From the NCBI RefSeq assembly GCF_014650555.1, contig NZ_BMVE01000006.1, positions 62,001 to 126,000 of the forward strand: 64,000 nucleotides of DNA, written 5' to 3'. Positions within the stretch are counted from its first letter, which is position 1. Each line of letters opens with the position of its first letter. Position numbers and translations under genes: made by a program. Source of the stretch: Streptomyces goshikiensis. Its GTDB lineage: Bacteria; Actinomycetota; Actinomycetes; Streptomycetales; Streptomycetaceae. The notes under the pieces were generated by a model that was given only the letters and a program-made list of their open reading frames with translations, was not told the origin of the DNA and did no database searches. Shown here one piece after another: positions 1 to 8,838 of the stretch.

Positions 1-1
1 A

Positions 2-229
2 CTCCTGGCGGCGGCCCTGGGCTCGCTGCGGATCTTCGCCGGCTACTCCGGATGGGGCCCCGGCCAGCTGGAGGACGAGCTGGGCGACGGCGCCTGGTAC
101 GTGGTGGAGTCGGAGCCCGGGGACATCTCCTTCCCCGACCCCGAACGCCTCTGGCGGGCCGTCCTGCGCCGCCAGCGCAGCGAGCTCGCGATGGTCGCGA
201 CCTATCCGGACGACCCGTCGCTGAACTGA
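2..229 (+). CDS. YqgE/AlgH family protein, 3' end only
   Basis: The reading frame is open from the window edge to the TGA at 227-229, so only the C-terminal 75 residues are visible. The conserved core FAGYSGWGPGQLEDEL, followed by GAWYVVE, an aromatic LWRAVLRR and a terminal DPSLN, is the signature of YqgE/AlgH (DUF179). Its biochemical role is not settled. The next gene downstream is DUF3039 in the same direction but with its own promoter. The start lies outside the window. Confidence 0.85.
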   Translation, partial: LLAAALGSLRIFAGYSGWGPGQLEDELGDGAWYVVESEPGDISFPDPERLWRAVLRRQRSELAMVATYPDDPSLN

Positions 230-245
230 CCCCGGCGGGGGTCGG

Positions 246-251
246 TACCCT
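246..251 (+). promoter_or_regulatory. -10 element TACCCT of a leaderless promoter
   Basis: TACCCT lies 7 nt before the ATG at 259. This places the predicted transcription start at the start codon, consistent with the missing Shine-Dalgarno sequence. Confidence 0.55.
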
Positions 252-258
252 GGGTTTT

Positions 259-543
259 ATGAGCACTCTTGAGCCCGAGCGCGGGACTGGTACGGGGACC
301 CTCGTCGAGCCGACGCCGCAGGTGTCCCACGGCGACGGCGACCACGAGCGCTTCGCCCACTACGTCCAGAAGGACAAGATCATGGAGAGCGCGCTCGGGG
401 GCACCCCCGTCGTCGCGCTCTGCGGCAAGGTGTGGGTCCCGGGCCGGGACCCGAAGAAGTACCCCGTCTGCCCCATGTGCAAGGAGATCTACGAATCCAT
501 GGGCGCCGGCGGCGACAAGGACAAGGGCGGCAAGGACCAGTAG
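259..543 (+). CDS. DUF3039 domain protein
   Basis: This 94-residue actinobacterial protein has no known function. The C-terminal half carries a cysteine in ALCGKVWVP and a CPMC pair in YPVCPMCKEIYE, suggesting a small zinc-binding knuckle; this is inferred from the spacing. The tail is a Gly/Lys/Asp-rich stretch. The ATG at 259 is chosen because the family starts close to the SHGDGDHERFAHYV block and a -10 TACCCT sits 7 nt upstream, implying leaderless translation. A strong hairpin follows the gene, so it is probably monocistronic. Confidence 0.85.
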   Translation: MSTLEPERGTGTGTLVEPTPQVSHGDGDHERFAHYVQKDKIMESALGGTPVVALCGKVWVPGRDPKKYPVCPMCKEIYESMGAGGDKDKGGKDQ

Positions 544-575
544 CCGGTCCTCCGGCCCGGCTTCGCGGGACCACC

Positions 576-615
576 AGGGCCCCCGGGGCGCGCATCGGCG
601 CGCCCCGGGGGCCCT
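576..615 (+). terminator. Perfect 18-bp hairpin terminator
   Basis: The arms at 576-593 and 598-615 are exact reverse complements around a 4-nt ATCG loop. There is no T-run, as is usual in Streptomyces. It ends the DUF3039 transcript. Confidence 0.75.
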
Positions 616-771
616 GCGCGTACACGGGGGCCCGTCCGTGGGGAGGGACCCCGAAGGCCTTGTCCGCGCCAGGGGCCCCGGGGCCTTGTGCGTACTAGGG
701 TCGGCGGCAACGAGCGCTCTGTGGAACGTCTGTTGCGCAGGGTGCAACAGACTGTCGCGAAGGGCTGCCGC

Positions 772-2415
772 ATGGACCTCATCCCCCTGCCCCGGAACGC
801 CGCGCTGCGCGAGGACGCCGCGCCCTACGCGTTCGGCCCCGAGCCGGTGCTCGACGCCGGACCCGGCACCGGGGGAACCGCGCGCTGGCTGCGCCGCGAG
901 CTCGGGGCGGCCACCGGATGGGGCCTGCCGCAGGCCCGGCCGGAAGCCGCCGGCGAGGCGGACATACGGCTGCGCCTCGATCCGCGGCTCGGGGCGGACC
1001 TCGGGCCCGAGGGATACCGGATCGGGGTCGACGGGAGCGGCGTGGAACTGGCCGGCGCGAGCGCCGCCGGGCTGTTCTGGGCCGCCCAGACGCTGCGTCA
1101 GCTGCTCGGCGCCGACGCCCACCGCAAGGCGCCGCTGCCCGGACGGGTGTGGAGCCTGCCGCACGGCTCGGTCGAGGACGGCCCCCGGTTCGGATGGCGC
1201 GGCATGATGCTCGACGTCGCACGGCACTTCATGCCCAAGGACGGCGTGCTGCGCTACATCGACCTGCTCGCCGCGCACAAGCTCAACGTGCTGCACCTGC
1301 ACCTGACGGACGACCAGGGCTGGCGGATCGAGATCAAGCGCCACCCGAGGCTCACCGAGGTCGGCGCGTGGCGGCCGCGCAGCCGGTGGGGCCATCGGGC
1401 CTCGCCCCTGTGGAACGAGACCCCGCACGGCGGCTTCTACACCCAGGACGACATCCGCGAGATCGTCGCGTACGCCGCCGAGCGGCACGTACGGGTGGTC
1501 CCGGAGATCGACGTACCGGGGCATTCGCAGGCCGCGATCGCCGCGTATCCCGAGCTCGGGAACACCGACGTCGTGGACACCGCCGCGCTGGGGGTGTGGG
1601 ACGACTGGGGCGTCAGCGAGAACGTGCTCGCGCCGACCGAGGACGTACTGCGGTTCTACGAGGGAGTGTTCGAGGAGCTGCTGGAGCTGTTCCCCGTCGA
1701 GGTCTCGCCGTTCGTGCACGTGGGCGGGGACGAGTGCCCCAAGGCGCAGTGGCGCGCCTCGGCGGCGGCGCAGGAGCGGATCCGGGAGCTGGGGGTGGCC
1801 GGCGAGGACGGGCTGCAGTCCTGGTTCATCCGGCACTTCGACACCTGGCTGGCGGCGCGCGGGCGCCGGCTGATCGGCTGGGACGAGATCCTGGAGGGCG
1901 GACTGGCCCCGGGCGCGGCCGTGTCGTCCTGGCGCGGGTACGCGGGCGGCATCGCGGCCGCCGGGGCGGGCCACGACGTGGTGATGTGCCCCGAGCAGCA
2001 GGTGTACCTGGACCACCGTCAGGCGGACGGCCCCGACGAGCCGGTGCCCATCGGGTACGTGCGCTCGTTGGAGGACGTGTACCGCTTCGAGCCGGTGCCG
2101 CCGCAGCTTTCGCCGGAGGCCGCCGTCCACGTCCTGGGCGCGCAGGCCAATGTGTGGACCGAGGTGATGGAGAACCAGGGCCGGGTGGACTACCAGGTGT
2201 TCCCGCGGCTGGCCGCCTTCGCGGAGGTGGTGTGGTCACGGCTTCCGGAATCCGCCGGGCGGGACTGGGACGGCTTCGAGGAGCGGATGGCGGGGCACCG
2301 CGCACGGCTGGACGCGCTCGGCGTCGACCACCGCCCGCCCGGCGGTCCGTTGCCGTGGCAGCGCCGGCCCGGGGTGCTCGGACGCCCGATCGACGGGGAG
2401 CCCCCGATCGTGTGA
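772..2415 (+). CDS. Beta-N-acetylhexosaminidase, glycoside hydrolase family 20
   Basis: The 547-residue enzyme should remove terminal GlcNAc/GalNAc from chitobiose-type or glycoconjugate substrates. An N-terminal GH20b-like domain (about 1-135) precedes the TIM-barrel. Barrel landmarks are MMLDVARHFMP, HLHLTDDQGWRIEI and the catalytic Asp-Glu pair in HVGGDECPKAQW (residue about 320); WTEVMENQGRVDYQVFPRLAAFAEVVWS closes the fold in shorter blocks. No signal peptide is visible, so cytoplasmic action is likely. ATG 772 is chosen with AAGGG upstream; in-frame GTG codons at 688 and 721 would only add non-family residues. GlcNAc released here could feed the same metabolism as the nag PTS genes 40 kb away (inference). 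Confidence 0.9.
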   Translation: MDLIPLPRNAALREDAAPYAFGPEPVLDAGPGTGGTARWLRRELGAATGWGLPQARPEAAGEADIRLRLDPRLGADLGPEGYRIGVDGSGVELAGASAAGLFWAAQTLRQLLGADAHRKAPLPGRVWSLPHGSVEDGPRFGWRGMMLDVARHFMPKDGVLRYIDLLAAHKLNVLHLHLTDDQGWRIEIKRHPRLTEVGAWRPRSRWGHRASPLWNETPHGGFYTQDDIREIVAYAAERHVRVVPEIDVPGHSQAAIAAYPELGNTDVVDTAALGVWDDWGVSENVLAPTEDVLRFYEGVFEELLELFPVEVSPFVHVGGDECPKAQWRASAAAQERIRELGVAGEDGLQSWFIRHFDTWLAARGRRLIGWDEILEGGLAPGAAVSSWRGYAGGIAAAGAGHDVVMCPEQQVYLDHRQADGPDEPVPIGYVRSLEDVYRFEPVPPQLSPEAAVHVLGAQANVWTEVMENQGRVDYQVFPRLAAFAEVVWSRLPESAGRDWDGFEERMAGHRARLDALGVDHRPPGGPLPWQRRPGVLGRPIDGEPPIV

Positions 2416-2657
2416 CTCCGGCAACCGGAACTCTTCGCCAGTCTTTGGAACTCTTTCTCGATTTCGGTTGATACGTGGGAAATCGGGCGCGATGTGCCGA
2501 GGTGGGCCGGGGGTGACCCTTCGGGGGCGACCGGCAGACCCTCGCGCCGGGCGGTGCGGAAGATGTGCCAGAGTTGCCACGTCCCGGCGGTGAGCACGTA
2601 CCGTACGGCGGACAGGCGTGAGCGCCGGGACCGGGACATCGGGAAGGGGCAGCTGGG

Positions 2658-3614
2658 TTGACCACGCACGCACCGCATGCATTGCACGCACCGGATTCGC
2701 CTCAGGGGCCCCAGGGCCCTCAGGCCTCGCACGCGGCGCAGTCCGTGACGCTCCCGGTCTCGCTCGACGAGGCCGTGGCGGCGCTCACCGCCATGCCCGC
2801 CGCCGTGCCCGTCGCGGGCGGCACCGACCTCATGGCCGCCGTCAACGCGGGACTGCTGCGGCCCGCCGCCCTGGTCGGCCTGGGCCGGATCAACGAGATC
2901 CGGGGCTGGCAGTACCAGGACGGCCACGCGCTGCTCGGTGCCGGGCTCACCCACGCACGGATGGGGCGGCCGGATTTCGCCGCTCTGATCCCCGCCCTCG
3001 CGGCGGCCGCGCGCGCCGCGGGCCCGCCGCAGATCCGCAACGCGGGCACCCTCGGCGGGAACATCGCCACGGCGGCGCCGACCGGTGACGCGCTGCCGGT
3101 GCTGGCGGCGCTGGAGGCGATGCTCGTCATCGTCGGGCCGGGCGAACCGGGCACCGCAGGCTCCGCGGGCACGTCGAGCCGGGAGATCCCGGTGTCGCAC
3201 CTGCTGGCGGGGCGCGACATGCTGCGGCCGGGCGAACTGATCGGCTTCGTACGGGTGCCGCTGCTGCACGCGCCGCAGGTGTTCCTGAAGGCCACGGGGC
3301 GTACGGGACCGGGGCGCGCGGTGGCGTCCGTGGGGCTCGTACTGGACCCCGCGCGCCGGGGTGTGCGCTGCGCGATCGGCGCGGTCGCCCCGATGCCGCT
3401 GCGGCCGCTGGAAGCCGAGCAGTGGGTCGCCTCGTTGATCGACTGGGACGGGGGCCGGAGCCTGGCCCCCGAGGCGCTGGACGCCTTCGGGGAGTACGTC
3501 GCGGCAGCCTGCGTACCCGACCAGGGAGAGCCGGTACCCCCCGGCGTACTGCATCTGCGGCGCACGGTCGCCGTGCTGGCACGGAGGGCCCTGGGGAGGG
3601 CGCTGACCTCATGA
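2658..3614 (+). CDS. Xanthine dehydrogenase-type FAD-binding subunit
   Basis: This is the medium (CoxM/CutM-like) subunit of a molybdenum hydroxylase, 318 residues. After a short His/Pro/Gln-rich leader, the FAD-binding motifs are visible: VAGGTDLMAAVNAG and the pyrophosphate-binding RNAGTLGGNIATAAPTGD. A CO-dehydrogenase flavoprotein C-terminal domain follows. The start is TTG 2658 with a purine-rich GGGAAGGGG 8-15 nt upstream. Its stop overlaps the ATG of the Fe-S subunit in an ATGA, so translation is coupled. The substrate (purine or another heteroaromatic) cannot be told from sequence. Confidence 0.88.
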   Translation: MTTHAPHALHAPDSPQGPQGPQASHAAQSVTLPVSLDEAVAALTAMPAAVPVAGGTDLMAAVNAGLLRPAALVGLGRINEIRGWQYQDGHALLGAGLTHARMGRPDFAALIPALAAAARAAGPPQIRNAGTLGGNIATAAPTGDALPVLAALEAMLVIVGPGEPGTAGSAGTSSREIPVSHLLAGRDMLRPGELIGFVRVPLLHAPQVFLKATGRTGPGRAVASVGLVLDPARRGVRCAIGAVAPMPLRPLEAEQWVASLIDWDGGRSLAPEALDAFGEYVAAACVPDQGEPVPPGVLHLRRTVAVLARRALGRALTS

Positions 3615-5836
3615 GTGAGAACGAGATCGGGAACATGAGCGGTGGCAGCGGGCCGGGGCAGGCCGAACCCGTCTGGGGCTGGGAGCCGGTGCCGCACGGC
3701 GGCGAGTACGACTCCGACGCGACGGCCTTCGTGAAGCTTCCGGAGGACATGCTGAACGCGCTCGGCACCGGGGAGCCGCTGGCGGCCCCCGGGCACGGGT
3801 ACGTGCCGCCGCCGATGATCGTGCCGCTCGGCTCCGCCACCACGGACCCGTCGGCGACCGGGACCTGGGCGTTGCCGGTGCAGTGGCCCGAGGCGGGGGC
3901 CGAGCAGGCGCACGCGCCCGCGCCGGTGGGCGGGCCGATCCCGGCGTCGATCCCGCTGCCGCCGTCGGTGGCGCAGGCGTTCGCGGCCTCGCAGGGCGGC
4001 GAGGCGGAGCACGACCCGGGCGCGACCGCCGAGTGGCGCTTCCCGCACGGCGAGCAGGAGCGGGGGCAGGGGCAGCAGGAGCAGTCGCAGCCTCAGCAGC
4101 AGCCGCAGCACGACGGGCAGGGGCAGGGGCACGGGCACGGGCAGGGGACGGGGCAGTGGGCGATGCCCGCCTCGGTGACCGGAAACGGCGCCCTGGACGC
4201 CGACTGGAGCCAGGCCCCGGCGACGCTGCCGGGCGGTGCGGCGGCCCCGTGGGCGACCCACCCGGGGCACCCGGGCAACTCCGGACACTTCGACCACTCC
4301 GGGAACTTCGAACACGCAGGGCACCCGGGGCAGTCCGGGCACCCGGGGCAGCCCGGGCAGTCCGGCCAGCCCGGGCAGTCCGGATACGCCGGGTACTCCG
4401 GTTACGAGGAGGCGCGCGGGTACGCGCCGGAGCAGCCGGGCACCCCGGAGGGCGACCTGTCGCTGACCTCCGGCGTACTGCCGGGGCTCGCCGAGGCCGC
4501 GCGCGGGTTCGGCGGCCACGGGGCGGGCGCCCCGAGCCGGGGCCCGCGCGTGCTGGGCGGCCCGGGCGTGGGCACGCTGCCCGAGGGCGAGCCGGCGCAC
4601 CCGGCCCCGCACGACATCGAGGCCGCCCACGCGGGCGGGCACGCGGGCGACGGGTACGGCTACGCGGAGGCCGGGCACGCGCACGCCGCGGAGCAGCGGG
4701 AGCGACAGCAGCAGCAGCCCGAGCCGGAGCGGGAGCCCGAGGCGGAGCCGGCCGGGGCCGCCGCGTACGAGCCCGAGGGGTTCGAGCCGGCGGGGTACGA
4801 GGCCGCCGGGGCCGGGCCGGTCGGGGCCGAGGCCGATGGGGCCGAGCCCGAGGGGTTCGAGCCGGACGGGGCCGAGTCCGACGGGGCCGAGCCCCACGGG
4901 GCCGAGGCCGACGGGTTCGAGGCCGGGGCCGTGGCGCCGGGCGGGCCCGCGGGGGCCGCCGAGCACGATGAGCACGGCTTCACGGAAGCCGGCCTCGCCC
5001 TCGCCGAAGAGGGGGAGTCGCCCGTCCCGGCCGAGGGCGGCACCGACACTGCCGGGGCGACCCCGGACGCGGACAGCGCCGGAGGTTTCCCGGCCCGGGA
5101 CACGACGTACGACGAAGAAGACGCCGCGGTGCCCGCCGCCCATCACGAACATCCGTCGGCGTCCTACGTCCTGCGCGTCAACGGCGCCGACCGGCCCGTC
5201 ACGGGCGCCTGGATCGGCGAGTCGCTGCTCTACGTGCTGCGCGAGCGCCTCGGCCTCGCCGGCGCCAAGGACGGCTGCTCGCAGGGCGAATGCGGGGCGT
5301 GCGCCGTGCAGGTCGACGGCCGGCTCGTCGCCTCCTGCCTGGTGCCGGCCGCGACCGCCGCCGGGAGCGAGGTCCGGACCGTCGAGGGACTCGCGACCGA
5401 CGGGGAACTCTCGGACGTTCAGCAGGCGTTGTGCAGGTCGGGCGCGGTGCAGTGCGGATTCTGCGTCCCCGGCATGGCCATGACCATCCATGACCTGCTG
5501 GAGGGCAACCACGCCCCCAGCGAGCTGGAGACCCGCCAGGCCCTCTGCGGCAACCTCTGCCGCTGCTCCGGCTACACGGGGGTCATCGACGCCGTCCGCG
5601 AGGTCGTCGCCGAGCGCGAGGCGACGGCCGCCGAGGCGGAAGCCGTGGCCTCGGGCGCCGAGCCGCGCATCCCGCACCAGGCACCGCCCGGCGAGGGCGG
5701 CATCCACGGCGACCACGGTCACCAGGGCGACCACGGGACCCACGGCCACCAGGGCGACTACGGTCACCAGGGCGACCAGGGGCCCCACGGCGACCACGGG
5801 ACCCACGGGCCCCACCACAACGGAGGCATGGCGTGA
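3611..5836 (+). CDS. 2Fe-2S subunit of xanthine dehydrogenase-type enzyme with giant low-complexity extension
   Basis: The genuine two-cluster domain occupies about residues 516-675 of 741: a plant-ferredoxin-like CSQGECGACAVQ with a fourth Cys in LVASC, then the [2Fe-2S] helical domain with CGFC and CGNLCRC. It transfers electrons between the Mo and FAD subunits. A normal family member is about 160-200 residues. Here it is preceded by about 515 residues of Gly/Ala/Glu/Pro-rich sequence, including collagen-like GHPGQ/GQSG repeats and acidic GAEADG/GAEPEG repeats, and followed by a 65-residue His/Gly/Asp repeat tail. ATG 3611 overlaps the upstream stop (ATGA). The downstream GTG at 5833 likewise overlaps its stop. 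The frame is open throughout with the local GC3 bias, so the extension looks genuinely coding. Confidence 0.88.
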   Translation: MSENEIGNMSGGSGPGQAEPVWGWEPVPHGGEYDSDATAFVKLPEDMLNALGTGEPLAAPGHGYVPPPMIVPLGSATTDPSATGTWALPVQWPEAGAEQAHAPAPVGGPIPASIPLPPSVAQAFAASQGGEAEHDPGATAEWRFPHGEQERGQGQQEQSQPQQQPQHDGQGQGHGHGQGTGQWAMPASVTGNGALDADWSQAPATLPGGAAAPWATHPGHPGNSGHFDHSGNFEHAGHPGQSGHPGQPGQSGQPGQSGYAGYSGYEEARGYAPEQPGTPEGDLSLTSGVLPGLAEAARGFGGHGAGAPSRGPRVLGGPGVGTLPEGEPAHPAPHDIEAAHAGGHAGDGYGYAEAGHAHAAEQRERQQQQPEPEREPEAEPAGAAAYEPEGFEPAGYEAAGAGPVGAEADGAEPEGFEPDGAESDGAEPHGAEADGFEAGAVAPGGPAGAAEHDEHGFTEAGLALAEEGESPVPAEGGTDTAGATPDADSAGGFPARDTTYDEEDAAVPAAHHEHPSASYVLRVNGADRPVTGAWIGESLLYVLRERLGLAGAKDGCSQGECGACAVQVDGRLVASCLVPAATAAGSEVRTVEGLATDGELSDVQQALCRSGAVQCGFCVPGMAMTIHDLLEGNHAPSELETRQALCGNLCRCSGYTGVIDAVREVVAEREATAAEAEAVASGAEPRIPHQAPPGEGGIHGDHGHQGDHGTHGHQGDYGHQGDQGPHGDHGTHGPHHNGGMA

Positions 5837-8205
5837 GCGGGCAGGACGCGGCCACGGCGACGACGGGCACGGCCGCCGGCACGGCGACGGCGACCTCGAC
5901 GGTGACGGCCTCCGGGGCCGCTCCGGCCGGCGACACCGAGGAACAGCAGGGCCCGCCGCGCGGAATCGGGGCCTCCGTGCCCTCCGTCGACGCCCGCGCC
6001 AAGGCCGAGGGCACTTTCCCCTACGCCGCCGACCTGTGGGCCGAGGGCCTGCTCTGGGCCGCCGTGCTGCGCTCCCCGCACGCCCACGCCCGGATCCTGT
6101 CCATCGACACCTCCGCCGCCGCCGAGATGCCCGGCGTCCGCGCCGTCGTCACCCACGCCGACGTCCCCGGCGCCACCACGCACGGCCGCCGCATCGCCGA
6201 CCGCCCGGTGTTCGCGCACGACGTGGTCCGCCACCACGGCGAGCCCATCGCCGCCGTCGCCGCCGACCACCCCGACACGGCCCGGCTCGCCGCGGCCGCC
6301 ATCGCGGTCGAGTACGAGCTGCTGGACGTCGTCAGCGACCCCGAGCAGGCCTTCGGCGCCGCCCCCATCCACCCCGACGGCAACCTGATCCGGCACATCC
6401 CGCTCCGCTACGGCGACCCGGAGGCGACCGGCGAGGTCGTCGTCGAGGGCCTGTACCGGATCGGCCGCCAGGACCCCGCGCCCATCGGCGCCGAGGCCGG
6501 ACTGGCCGTGCCCCGGCCCGACGGCGGCGTGGAGATCTACACCGCCTCCACCGACCCGCACACCGACCGCGACCTCGCGGCCGCCTGCTTCGGCCTCGAA
6601 CCGGACCGGGTCCGCGTCGTCGTCACCGGCGTCCCGGGCGCCACCTCGGACCGCGAGGACGCCGCGTTCCAGCTGCCGCTCGGCCTGCTCGCGCTGCGCA
6701 CCGGCTGCCCGGTCAAACTGGCCGCCACCCGCGAGGAGTCCTTCCTCGGCCACGCCCACCGCCACCCGACGCTGCTGCGCTACCGCCACCACGCGGACGC
6801 GGACGGCCGGCTGGTCAAGGTGGAGGCCCAGATCCTGATGGACGCGGGCGCGTACGCCGACGCCTCGTCCGAGTCGCTCGCGGCGGCCGTGGCCTTCGCC
6901 TGCGGCCCGTACGTGGTCCCGCACGCCTTCGTCGAGGGCTGGGCGGTCCGTACGAACAACCCGCCGTCGGGCCACGTCCGCGGCGAGGGCGCGATGCAGG
7001 TCTGCGCGGCGTACGAGGGCCAGATGGACAAGCTCGCGGCCGCCCTCGGCATCGACGGCGCCGAACTGCGCCTGCGCAACGTACTGGCCACCGGCGACCT
7101 GCTCCCGACCGGCCAGACGGTCACCTGCCCGGCGCCGGTCGCCGAACTGCTGCGTTCGGTACGCGACTACCCGCTGCCCTCCCTCCCCAAGGACACCCCG
7201 GAGGACGAGTGGCTCCTGCCCGGCGGCCCGGAGGGCGCGGGGGAGCCGGGAGCGGTCCGGCGCGGGGTCGGGTACGGGGTCGGCATGGTCCACATGCTCG
7301 GCGCCGAAGGCACGGACGAGGTGGCGACCGCCACCGTGAAGGTGGTCGACGGAGCCGCGACGGTCATCTGCGCGGCGGTCGACACCGGGCAGGGCTTCTC
7401 GACGCTCGCCCGCCAGATCGTCCAGGAGATCCTCGGCGTGGACGAGGTCGTGACGGCCCCGGTCGACACCGACCAGCCGTCGGCGGGCCCGTCGGCGCAC
7501 GGCCGGCACACGTGGGTGTCGGGCGGCGCGGTGGAGCGCGCGGCCAAGATGGTCCGGACCCAGCTCCTCCAGCCGATGGCCCACAAACTGGGCATGTCGA
7601 CGGAACTCCTCCAGATCCAGGACGGCCGGATCACGTCGTACGACGGGGCCTTCACCACGACGGTCCCCGAGGCCATGGCGGGCAAGGAACTCTGGGCGAC
7701 GGCCCAGTGCCGCCCGCACCCGACGGAACCCCTCGACGGGGACGGCCAGGGCGACGCCTTCGTGGGCCTCGCCTTCTGCGCGATCCGCGCGGTGGTGGAC
7801 GTGGACATCGAACTGGGCTCGGTGCGGGTGGTCGAACTCGCCGTGGCCCAGGACGTGGGCCGGATCCTGAACCCCCGTCAGCTGGAGGCCCGTATCGAAG
7901 CGGGCGTCACACAGGGCATGGGCGCGGCCCTGACCGAAAACCTCCGCTCGGTCGCGGGCCTGGTCCGCCACCCGGACCTGACCGGGTACGCCCTGCCGAC
8001 CTCGCTCGACACGCCGGCGGTCCGCATCGTCAAACTGGTCGAAGAACGCGACGTGGTGGCCCCGTTCGGCGCGAAGGCGGCCAGCGCCATCCCGGTGGTC
8101 ACCACCCCGGCGGCGGTCGCCTCGGCGGTCCGCGCGGCAACGGGCCGCCCGGTCAACAGGCTCCCGATCAGGCCATCGGCGGCGGTGGCCGCGCCCAACT
8201 CCTGA
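5833..8205 (+). CDS. Xanthine dehydrogenase-type molybdopterin-binding subunit
   Basis: This is the large catalytic subunit (790 residues) of the molybdenum hydroxylase. An Ala/Thr-rich leader of about 45 residues precedes the ferredoxin-like a/b hammerhead (SVPSVDARAKAEGTFPYAADL, ARILSIDTSAA). The Mo-cofactor domain includes GHVRGEGAMQV, DTGQGFSTLARQIVQE and a C-terminal GAKAASAIPVVTTPAAVASA. The family motif near the substrate channel usually reads R-G-x-G/Q; here RGEGAMQ. GTG 5833 overlaps the previous stop. No XdhC/MobA-type maturation gene is adjacent. The substrate is unknown; the FAD, Fe-S and Mo subunits together make a complete three-subunit enzyme. Confidence 0.88.
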   Translation: MSGQDAATATTGTAAGTATATSTVTASGAAPAGDTEEQQGPPRGIGASVPSVDARAKAEGTFPYAADLWAEGLLWAAVLRSPHAHARILSIDTSAAAEMPGVRAVVTHADVPGATTHGRRIADRPVFAHDVVRHHGEPIAAVAADHPDTARLAAAAIAVEYELLDVVSDPEQAFGAAPIHPDGNLIRHIPLRYGDPEATGEVVVEGLYRIGRQDPAPIGAEAGLAVPRPDGGVEIYTASTDPHTDRDLAAACFGLEPDRVRVVVTGVPGATSDREDAAFQLPLGLLALRTGCPVKLAATREESFLGHAHRHPTLLRYRHHADADGRLVKVEAQILMDAGAYADASSESLAAAVAFACGPYVVPHAFVEGWAVRTNNPPSGHVRGEGAMQVCAAYEGQMDKLAAALGIDGAELRLRNVLATGDLLPTGQTVTCPAPVAELLRSVRDYPLPSLPKDTPEDEWLLPGGPEGAGEPGAVRRGVGYGVGMVHMLGAEGTDEVATATVKVVDGAATVICAAVDTGQGFSTLARQIVQEILGVDEVVTAPVDTDQPSAGPSAHGRHTWVSGGAVERAAKMVRTQLLQPMAHKLGMSTELLQIQDGRITSYDGAFTTTVPEAMAGKELWATAQCRPHPTEPLDGDGQGDAFVGLAFCAIRAVVDVDIELGSVRVVELAVAQDVGRILNPRQLEARIEAGVTQGMGAALTENLRSVAGLVRHPDLTGYALPTSLDTPAVRIVKLVEERDVVAPFGAKAASAIPVVTTPAAVASAVRAATGRPVNRLPIRPSAAVAAPNS

Positions 8206-8239
8206 CCATGTGACCCGCATTGCACCTGCAACCCCGGGG

Positions 8240-8268
8240 TTGGGGGTGTCGGTCCCGATCGTTAGAGT
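8240..8268 (+). promoter_or_regulatory. Candidate promoter of the type VII satellite genes
   Basis: TTGGGG at 8240-8245 and TAGAGT at 8263-8268 are separated by 17 bp, a fair vegetative-type promoter. It lies 127 bp before the first WXG100-like gene. The leader contains an imperfect CCCGTGCGC/TGCGCACGGG dyad near 8287-8306. Confidence 0.4.
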
Positions 8269-8395
8269 GATACGGAGTGAGTTCCCGTGCGCGTGCGCAC
8301 GGGTGCGAACGCGTGCGAACGGGGACGGGTCGAGGGGCCGGCGCTAACGCCGGTGCCCCCGGCCAACGGGGAGTCGGGGAGTCGGGGAGGCCAAC

Positions 8396-8836
8396 GTGGT
8401 TTTCAACTTGGTGCGGGCGCTTGAGGTCGAGTACGAGTCGATGACGGGCTACAAGAAGCTGGTCGACGAACTCCTCGACAAGCTGGACGGCTCGGAGGCC
8501 GCAGGAAAGAAGCTGTCCCACTGCACCCTCCCGACCGGCACGCTGGGCAAGGGCTTCACCGAGGCGGAGCTGCTGTTCTCGACGTACACCACCGTGCACA
8601 CGCAGCTGCAGAACCTCGCCGAGGGGCTGGCGATGCAGATCGAGGCCCTGGGGATCGCCGTGAAGACGGCGGGCAAGGGCTACGGGGGCGTGGACGAGGA
8701 GACGAAGCGGCGCATGGCCGCGATCGCCCGGCGCGCCAGGGAGGACTACGTCCCTGACCGCGACCCGCTCGTGAAGCAGCAAAAGCTGGAAGAGCAACGG
8801 GCGAAGGCCGACGTGCACAACACCGGTGAGGTCTGA
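8396..8836 (+). CDS. WXG100-like type VII secretion substrate candidate
   Basis: The protein (146 residues, GTG start) looks like two long amphipathic helices, VRALEVEYESMTGYKKLVDELLDKL and a second helix around TYTTVHTQLQNLAEGLAMQIEALGIAV given here in outline, followed by a charged tail. Near the end of the helical hairpin it has YGGVDE, fitting the YxxxD/E export signal of ESX/type VII substrates. No canonical WXG turn is present. It sits 2 bp upstream of the WDG-containing partner gene and two genes before a mycosin, so a heterodimeric secreted pair is the natural reading. This is an inference from context and motif. Confidence 0.6.
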   Translation: MVFNLVRALEVEYESMTGYKKLVDELLDKLDGSEAAGKKLSHCTLPTGTLGKGFTEAELLFSTYTTVHTQLQNLAEGLAMQIEALGIAVKTAGKGYGGVDEETKRRMAAIARRAREDYVPDRDPLVKQQKLEEQRAKADVHNTGEV

Positions 8837-8838
8837 TC

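Noticed and set aside
2720..5818. A 1032-codon minus-strand open frame opposite the xdh FAD and Fe-S genes
   Set aside because: It is low-complexity Val/Leu/Gly/Arg sequence, the typical shadow of GC3-biased coding on the plus strand, and has no domain.
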